From NCBI GenBank assembly GCA_004369085.1, contig ML210350.1, forward strand, positions 17,235 through 43,969: DNA of 26,735 nucleotides, written 5' to 3'. The number at the start of each line of letters is the position of its first letter. Position 1 is the first letter of the stretch. Source of the stretch: Coprinopsis marcescibilis. Taxonomy: Eukaryota > Basidiomycota > Agaricomycetes > Agaricales > Psathyrellaceae. Made by a program: the position numbers and the translations under genes. The notes beneath the pieces are model-generated. The model worked only from the letters and a program-made list of their open reading frames with translations, made no database searches and was not told the DNA's origin. Below, in pieces: positions 18,781-26,735 of this stretch.

Positions 18781-19269
18781 GAGTCGACGACTAGGGATAG
18801 AAGATTGAAGAAGAGGGACGTAGGTAAGTTAGGGTAAGTAGGTGAGTAGCAGGTGAGCGTTGGGTAGCTGGAGCTGAGAGTTGCGAGGTGAGTACTAGGC
18901 AGAGGGGTGCTACGTTGCGCTTGGTTAATTGATGCCGTTACTCGTCGCTATTCAGTTTTTCGAGACGACGACTAGGCTTTGGACTACGACTACGATTTGC
19001 TATCACTACGACTGGACTGCTACCACGACCACCACGACCACGACCAAGACTATCGACTATCAACAATTATTTCTAACGATCACGACAACAACGTCAAGAC
19101 TATTTTCTATCGACAGCACGACTTATCGACACGAGCTTTTTGTTAACGCCAACGACTACAAGTAAAATTCGTTCAGCTTTCTACGACTATCGACATCGTT
19201 GACAACATAACATCAACGACATCAAGAACACTAACAACAACAACAACAATAACCAATCAAACACGCGCG
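18781..19269 (+). promoter_or_regulatory. repetitive 5' leader of the giant gene, possible leader intron
   Basis: Several splice-donor-like GTAAGT/GTGAGT sites cluster at 18823-18893 and an acceptor-like CTATTCAG follows at 18950-18957, so an untranslated intron is possible. From 18960 to 19250 the strand is rich in short CGACTA, ACCACGA and AACAAC repeats and nearly free of ATG, as expected of a long fungal 5' leader. It runs straight into the ATG at 19270. Confidence 0.4.
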
Positions 19270-22200
19270 ATGGCACCAATCCGAACGGGCCAGCCGACGC
19301 CGCTGACTCTCCAAACTCCTCCCCAACCGCACTACAGTGCCCATTCCCCCTACTCTACCATTACCGCCTCGTCCTATCCCCATCAACAACCCCCGCCCAT
19401 CCCGTCCATCCGCCTCATCAGCGCCACGCCCAGCACGGCGGGGCTCAGCTCGACGGAAGGCAGCAACACGTCTATGAGCAGCCTCACTTCCGCGCCCATG
19501 CCTATGCCTTGGGAAACCACTGGGCCTCCTCCCCTTCCTTCCAACGCAAACGCCAAGGGGAACGCCAAGAGCAAGGAGAAATCGGCCAAGGAAAAGTCGG
19601 TCAAGGCCAAGTCTGCCTCGAAGGGCGGGTTGAAGCTCCGGAACGTACCCTCCGTGCTCCTCCCCAAGAACAAGGAGAACGATAGCGGGAGCGGGAACGC
19701 GTCTGCTCCACGTGGTGTTGTGCCGAAGAAGAGTAAACTTGGGCTTACGCTCGGCGGGTTCACGTCCTCCAATAAATCGAATGCGGACTTTAGCGATGTG
19801 GTTCGACGCGTCGGGGCTGGAGCCAGTACCGAGGCGCTCAGCAATACTCTTGGAAAGGCTGGGAGCCTCAAGTTGAAGGGCGGGTTCGAGATTTATGTGG
19901 ATCCGAGCGATGATCCCGAGTTTGGAGGAGAGATCATGGTGGTGAAGAAGAAGAAGAGTCGGGCGGGGTTGGATGGAGTTGGAGCTGGGTGGGGGCCTGC
20001 GAGTGCTGCCCCGCCGGTTCCGCCGCTCAAGGATGTTACGAATGTGGCGGGGAGGCCGGTGCATGAGGGGCTATTGAAGGTGAAGGTGGAGGAGGAGCGA
20101 AAGTGGTGGAGTATTGGAAGGGGGAGAAAGGATTCGAAAGAGGTCAAGGATAAGAAGGAAAAGGAGAAAAAGGTGGAGAAAGCTGGTCTTTTACCGCCGA
20201 GGTCCCAGAGTGAGTCTTTTAACTTGGATATATCCAACTTTTTTTAAAACATGTCGCTGACTTTCTTGTTTTTCTTGTAGCTCCCGATCCGTTCAAGCCA
20301 TCAAACCTCGCTTCGCAACCCGAGACCCAAAAGTCACGCGCAAGGTTCAACTCGCTCGATGCAGGGATGCTGCTCGGCTTGAGCAAAAAGTCGAGTACGC
20401 CGACCCCGAGCATCCGGATTCACGAGGAGGAGGTCGAGTCTGTTTCGCGGGGTGCTACGCCCGTTCCTTTTGGTTCGAGGTCAACTACACCCGCGCCTGT
20501 ACCTTCGTCGATTTCACGTTCCACAACTCCCGCTCCCCAGTCCATCTCACGTTCGAGGAGTGCGAGTCTCGGAGCTAGTGGCCTTTTGGCTGTTCCTGGT
20601 TCGGGTGAAGGACTGCTCTCTGTCCCTGGTGCCGTGAAGGATAAGGACGGCCAAGGGTCGATTGCCTTGCGCGCGATGAGGAGCGTGAAGAGTCTGGCGC
20701 GGATCGGGTGGGGTGCTAAAGCTGATACCGAGGAGGATGTTGTGAAGGGGAGGGGGAGTGTTGATGGTGAATCTGGCAGCACTGACAAGGCGGAGAAGAA
20801 GAGCAAGACGAAAGAGGGGAGGAAGAAGAAGAGCAGCAAGGACAAGGAATCGAAGGATGCGAAGGATAAGGAGGTCAAGGAAGGGAAGGAGGGTCAACGA
20901 TACTCGAACACTGTCCGACTTTCGACGTCTTCGTTTGAAGCTGGCGCGCTTAGTTCCGCCCCGTCGCCTCCGGCTGTTAAGCGCAGTTCATCCCTTTCTG
21001 CTTCGTCTGCCTTTTCCTCTGCGTCGCCCGCCGCCGTACATAAGACGGCGAATGGCCATCTGGCAGTTGCACCCGAGGTGAAGAAGCAAAGGAGCATCCT
21101 TGGATTGGGTTTGCCTTCTTCGATGCGTCTTCCCGGGATGAGGCAGGGGAGCAGTGCGAGCAGCGTAGGGAGTTTGGGGAGTGGGAGTCAGTTTGGAGGG
21201 ATGGTCGTCCCGCCTGGCATGAGCGTGAGTGGACGGAGGGGGAGCGTGGACTCTGCGACGCTTTTGAGCGTTGATGATGCTGCCCGCCGGAAGAGTTCTG
21301 AACTGGGGAGGGCTGCGCCTGTGCATGTTGCCGGTGCGGGGGTGGAGAGACGGACGAGCGTGCAGAGTACGAACAGCAGTTTGAGGCCTGTGAGTGTGTT
21401 GAGCAGTCGGAGTGGGGGGTCGAGTGTTGAGAGTGGGGAGGGGAAGCAGAGGTGGAGTGGGGGGAGTGTGAGGTGGGATGAGGGTGTGCTTGAGAGGGAG
21501 AGGGAGCGTGCGAGGGAGTCGAGGGAGCTTGTGAGGGAGGCGGGGGATGGGAGAGATGTAAAGGAGATTCCTGGACTTGGGAGTCGGAGGAGTAGTCGGG
21601 ATAGTAAGGGGAGTAGGGAGAGTAGGAGGGGAAGTGAGGCGAGGAAGAGGACTGCGATTGCTGATGTCTTTCCGGAGGTTGGCAAGCGGGGCAGTGGGGT
21701 TTCCAGTCGATCTGCTCAGTCTACTCAGTCGGCGCAGTCTGGCCAGTCGGGCTATGCGTCCAATGTAGGCAGTGTGAGTTCGAGGCGGACGAGTGGAGGG
21801 TTTAGGTATCCGATCTTGACGATTGAGGAAGCTACGAATGATGGGCATGGGGATGATTACTTGCATAGGCGGGGTGAAGGTGATTCGACGATCAGGGGTG
21901 ACAAGGAGGATGACGAGTCGGTTACGCCTGTCAAGGAGGCTCGTGCGAGGCCGTTGAGTGAGCAGCTGCTGGGTCGCAGTCGGCCTGTTGCTGTTTATTC
22001 CGAGGATGATGATGGTGAGTTTTTTGCGTTTGCTGTTGTCCTTGACATGCTAACTCCGTTTTAGGTGTCCTCTCTGTCCTCTCGGCGGCGACGAACGATT
22101 TGGCGATGTTGATCAACAACCTTGATTTGGAGGCTACGCCCGCCACGCCTGATATGACGCCGCTCAAGGCTAGTCCTGGACCTGGACCTGCGTTTGGCTT

Positions 22201-25200
22201 GTTGGAGAGTCCGTGGGATGCGGCTGTGGGGCGGATGGTGGCTTTGGAGGAGAGGGATAGCTTGCATCCGTACGATGGTCTTCGACCTCGGAGGAGCGAT
22301 CTCGAGTTGGCGAGCGGGCGAAAGGCGGCCATGGATGCGCTTGTCAAGGAGGATGCCGAAGTCAAGGCCAAGGAAGATACCGAAGCGAAGCAGCCAAAGA
22401 GTGGGACGCAGAAGATGAAGGAGTGGTGCAATGCGAGTCCGACTGCTGCTGCTGTTGCGAAGCGGAAGGAGCGTGAGCGGGGTGGACTTGCGGGGGCGCT
22501 GGTTGGTGTTGGGGCTGTGGGAGCTGTGACTGGGTCTGGAGGGGGAGTCAAGTCGATTGTGGCGAGGATCAATGAGCAGCAGGTGTATGGTCTTGGGCAG
22601 CTTGAGATTGGGGGGTCGAGGATGAGCAAGGGGAGTACGGGTAGTTTGGGTGGGAATGGGACTGGCACGCTGACCGTTCGGTCGAGTGTGTCGAGTATTA
22701 GCAGCTTGAGGCCGTATGCGCAGAGTCGGAATGGGACGCTGAGAGCCAAGGGGAGCATGACTGGGTTGGTGGGCGGTGCGCCAAAGCCGTTGCCTATTCC
22801 TGCGAGCATGGAGAAGAGCAAGCCGAAGACGAAGACGAGTGGTAGTGGGGAGGGTGTGGGGAGGATGGAGAAGAGTCCGTCGATGTTTGTCAAGAGCCAT
22901 AAGAGGACGATGACGCCTGCCCCTGAACCGGAGCCCGCTCCTGTTTTCCAGCCTTTGAGGCCTGCTGGTGAGTTGTTTCCGTTTACGTCGGGGTAGAGGT
23001 GATGCTGATCATGAGTGTTTTTTTTTTAGTTACGAGGCCTTTGGAGATTAAGAATAAGAATCTGGCTGTACTCAAGACGTCCGGTGGGACGGGCTCAAAA
23101 GTGTCGAGAGAGAGTCCTGTGCGTGTGAGGGATGAGCTGTTTTGTGATGAGAGTGAGGGGGAGGATGAGGATCGGTTTCGGACTGTCCGGGGTATGCCGA
23201 GTGAGAAGACCTTTGGGAGCGTCAAGGCCTCGGTCTCGACGGCGGGAGTGAGCAAGGGGAGTGTGTTGGATGTCTGCCAGGAGGAAAGGTCGTCGGAGCT
23301 CGTTGATGATTCCATCCTGGGTGAGGAGCGGGGGGTGCCGATTACCAAAGAGGCGAGGAGGATTCTTGGGATGAGTGGGACGATGGGCGGGTCGGATGTT
23401 AGTGCGTATATGGTGGATGTTGATGAGAGTGACCCGGATTCGGATGTTCCTGAAGAGTTGAGGAGCATTCTGCGCAAGGATCGGGTGCCGCGGCCACAGT
23501 ACGAGTACAGCGATGATGAGGATGAGGACGATGTGGTTGTGTTGAAAGATGGGGTACGGGTTGGTGGGCGGTACGAGGATGATGATGAAGATGATGTGAC
23601 GATGGAGTATGGGGAGCTTGTGGTGGATGAGGATGTGCCACGGAGTGTGTCTGTGTCGCCCATGTTCCCTGTCTTTCCAGAGGATGTGCGTGTGGGGTTG
23701 GGAGTCAGTGGCACGGAGGAGGCCAAGGTGCAGCTTGCGAGCAAGCAGCGTTTGCCGGTTTTCAAGGCTCAGTTTGTGACGAATGGGTCGTTGGCAAATT
23801 CGACATCGTCTACGAGTTCTGTTTCGCCAAATTCGACTTCGACTACTTCGACTGGGCATTTGAACGTGCCGATGTTTTTGGACCTCCCGGCCGACCTCAC
23901 CACCAGTTCCTTGCTCTCCACTTCGGATGAGAACGACCAGGACCATGATCAGGATCACGAGGACAACCGTACGACGAGGTCCTTTGATTTCACGGGCGAG
24001 TTGGCGAAGCTGAATGAGAGTGGGGCGAGTGATCGGAGGAGCTTTGTGGAGCAGCTTGAGACTGCGTTTAGGACTCCGGCCAAGGTTGGATTGGATCTGA
24101 AGTATGATTTCGGGGGTGGGTTGGCACCGCCTGTTCCTGAGCTGCCGGCGAGGATTGTGAGGGAGGTGGAGGAGCAGGCGAGGAGGGAGAGGTTGATGAG
24201 CGAGTTGACGTTGGAGGAGCTGGGCTGTGAGATTGAGGACGAGGGAGAGTCGAGTGTGGAGGGAGGGAACGTGTCGTCGGTGGAGATTGGACGTGGGGAA
24301 GAGATGATTGTGGATGAGATGCCGTCGTTTGGGGTTGAAGAGAGCAAGTCGTCGTTGGGTGTTGAGAGTGTGCTGAGGTCGAGCAAGGCTTCGACTGGGA
24401 GCAAGCGATCTGCGAGGTCTAATGCGTCGGAAGGCGAGTTGAATCGGTCGTTTAGGTTTGGAGGGTTGACTCCTAATCCTCCTGCGCCTGCCAAGGAGAC
24501 GGTCAGGGGTGAGAAGAAGCTGGGAGCATCTGGACATAAGAAGGAGCTTACACTTTCGGACATCCTCCCGCCCGTCGGCCATATTCGGGAAATCTCGTTC
24601 ACGTCGTCAATGTTGGACCCTTATGAAGATTCCGCGCTCAAGTCGATCCTCGCCAAGGCACATCCATCACACTCACACGACGCGGATGTATCGAATGCAG
24701 ACCTATCTAGGGATGATGTTTTGCCGCCCTCGATGCTCGGTTCGGTCCACGTCAGCAACAAGGTTGTTCCTCGACCTAGCAAGCAGAGCGTCAAGGGCGA
24801 CTCGAAGCGCATCTCGTTCGTTCCCCTCACCCGCCCTTCTTCTGGAATTAGCTTTGCGGGCCTTGATTCGTTCGATGAGGTCCGACGTGGGTTCGAGTTC
24901 AACGATTACCGACCTGCGTTTTATCCCCCGCCTGTGTCTGTTCCTGGGGGTGCTTCCGCGAATACTTCCTGGGCGACGACCAATAATTCTCAATCGACCT
25001 CGATCGCCAGTTCGGCGGCGTATAGGAGGGCGTATGGGCATAGGAAGGGACAGAGCTCGGTGTGGAGCATTGCCAGTGTTTCGTCGTATGGGAGGGTGTT
25101 GAGGGATGGTGCGCCGGATCCGTTTGATTATGGGATCCCGATTCCTGTTCCGCCTTTGCCTGCTGGTTACGGAGCAGGTATGCCGAGTCTGAGGGAGAGT

Positions 25201-26735
25201 GCGAGTGAGAGGGAGAAGGAGACGGAGATGGAGAAGGAGTTGCCAGAGGTTCCGAGGGATGAGGGTGTGAGTGAGGATGGGCATGGTGGGATGAGCAGTG
25301 CGGAGATGACGGATTCAATGAGCTTTGAGATGTCGACGCATGTTGACGATACCTTTTCGTTCTTGCATCATCGACCGGCCGGGCAGGGGTATACGAGGCA
25401 GAGGGTCGACAGTGATGCCAGCAGCTTTTATTTCAGGGCTCCTAATCCTCGAGGCCAGCACCGACGTCGCGAATCGAACCTGTCCGTTTCGTCCATCACG
25501 GGCATGCCACCTATTAGCATGTTCACAAGGGGCCACCATCGCAAGACGAGTTCGGTGACGAGCGCGAGTTCCATTGCGCTTTCGTATGCGATGCATGGTG
25601 CGATTGGTGGGAGGGCTGTTTTGGCGAGGCACAGGAGGGAGAGCTCTTATGATTCGGTTGCGAGTGATGCATCGATGTACGCACATCAGTCGAGCTCTAG
25701 GAATATGGCGAGGCCGGGGTTGGGGGATAAAATGTTTGAGACGGAGGTTGGTGGTCCGGGGAGGTTGACGGCGATTGCAGGGAGCCCAAGTGGGAGCTTT
25801 GATCTGAGCAGTCTGGGACACGGGACGAGCAACAATACGGATTCCTATGGGTACTATGACTCAATCTTGGACGCGGACGTGAAGATGTACGATGCGGAGG
25901 AGGGAGACAGGAGGAGCATGGCGATGGATGATTCGTTGTTTGACAAGTCTGCTGCGGATCGAACGTCGTTTGCTTCGAATGTGACTTCGGTGTTTGGGGA
26001 CGATGATAATGGGATGGCGCCTGGACGGCAGTTCCGCCCCCTTTCGATCATCAGCAATGAGAGTATGCATAGCCCGGCGAAGGAGGATGATACTATGATT
26101 AGCGTGAGTTTCTCTGTCCATTTTTGGTTCTGGATCAAGCTCTGACGACGTTCTAGATGATCGGAGGTGGACATGTTAGGCGTCGCTCGATTGGATCGAT
26201 GATTGATGCTTCGCCTTGTGTTCGGATCGAGAAGAGGAGGCCGCGCCAGAGGACGACGGCCAGGATGGTCTATCACGGTACTCAGCTGGTTCGCGTGGAT
26301 GCCAAAGGCAACGAGCTCGAACTTGCTCCCTCGCCCAAGAAACAAAAGATGGCTACCCTCGTCGAAAAACCATCCATCGCTTCCACGTCGTCCTTCCAGT
26401 TTGGCGACGACAGGATGATCAAGGCTCAACGTGGCTTGTTGGAGAGGGCGAGCTTGGAGGATAATTGCTTGGTTGCTGACGGCGAGGATACCAGCCATTC
26501 GTGTAAGTCTCGTATTTCTTGTTCCTTTTTATCGCGACTGACCGGTTTATTAGTCCGTGCCGTTCCCGTCTTCACTCGACCTACTCCTGCTTCGCGCTCA
26601 AGATCCAGCACCTGTACCTCGACATCCGAAAGCTCTGGTATCGACACTCCTCCCCTTTCGCCTTCGGATGGTTCGTCGATATCTGGTGGCTCCATGTCCA
26701 GCATCGACCTCAACGACGTCAACATCATGCTTTCG
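19270..26735 (+). CDS. giant serine-rich, largely disordered protein (3' end outside window)
   Basis: Six exons so far: 19270-20209, 20281-22014, 22065-22967, 23030-26103, 26157-26502 and 26554 to the edge, with introns of 71, 50, 62, 53 and 51 bp; all joins keep frame, giving 2393 residues with no stop. The protein begins MAPIRTGQPTPLTL, is Pro/Ser-rich, then Lys-rich (about 90-120 and 285-310), Ser/Arg-rich (exon 2) and Asp/Glu-rich (exon 4). Short islands look conserved: FSDVVRRVGAGASTEALSN, VLSVLSAATNDLAMLINNL, SVWSIASVSSYGRVLRDG followed by DPFDYG, and KAQRGLLERASLEDNCLVAD. I recall similar islands in unnamed Agaricomycete proteins but know no function. No signal peptide, membrane span or enzyme motif. 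Many Ser/Arg and Ser/Pro sites suggest regulation by phosphorylation. ATG 19270 is the first in frame after the leader. It is the parent of fragments A, B and B2. Confidence 0.85.

Noticed and set aside
23095..24582. Long minus-strand open frame (495 codons), and similar ones at 20988-21866, 21931-22893 and 25854-26498
   Set aside because: They lie antisense to exons of the giant gene, are rich in Arg/Pro/His as expected from reading GC-rich Ser/Glu codons backwards, and show no domain or splice logic.

Overview
The window is nuclear DNA of a filamentous basidiomycete, most likely an Agaricomycete. Genes are split by many very short introns (50-71 bp, GT...AG), coding sequence is fairly GC-rich, and the protein types (RecQ-like helicase, DUF6589-like protein, TPR-CHAT protein, giant serine-rich disordered protein) are ones I associate with Agaricomycetes. 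The look of one LTR-like insert faintly recalls Rhizoctonia/Ceratobasidiaceae elements, but that is memory and weak.

Left third (1-7.1 kb): the 3' LTR of a Ty1/copia-like retrotransposon (20-357, its body lying outside the window) abuts an unrecognised, degraded stretch. Then come three genes in a tight arrangement: a small unknown gene (-, 1124-1559), a RecQ-family helicase (+, 1735-3966) and a DUF6589-like gene (-, 4009-6759). The small gene and the helicase are divergent; the helicase and DUF6589 genes end tail to tail only ~42 bp apart. The helicase has one apparent frameshift near its C-terminus, and the DUF6589 gene has one frameshift and one in-frame stop, so the cluster looks like a recently decayed unit. 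Three inverted repeats and an orphan TATA box lie just beyond the DUF6589 5' end.

Middle (7.2-18 kb): a two-copy segmental duplication. Each copy has, on the minus strand, a broken fragment of the 3' part of the giant gene at 19.3 kb, followed by a plus-strand TPR-CHAT promoter and start. In copy A the TPR-CHAT gene is intact (8995-13849, four exons, 1563 aa, 14 near-identical 45-aa units, His/Cys caspase-like dyad). In copy B only the promoter and the first ~20 codons are recognisable, and its fragment carries a ~670 bp LTR-like insertion. The fragments keep an intron of the parent gene and share the same internal deletion, so they arose by DNA duplication of one already-deleted ancestor.

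Right third (18-26.7 kb): a long promoter and repetitive 5' leader, then a large six-exon (so far) gene encoding at least 2393 residues of serine-rich, charged, mostly disordered protein. It runs off the right edge. I see no tRNA, rRNA, CRISPR or bacterial-type feature.
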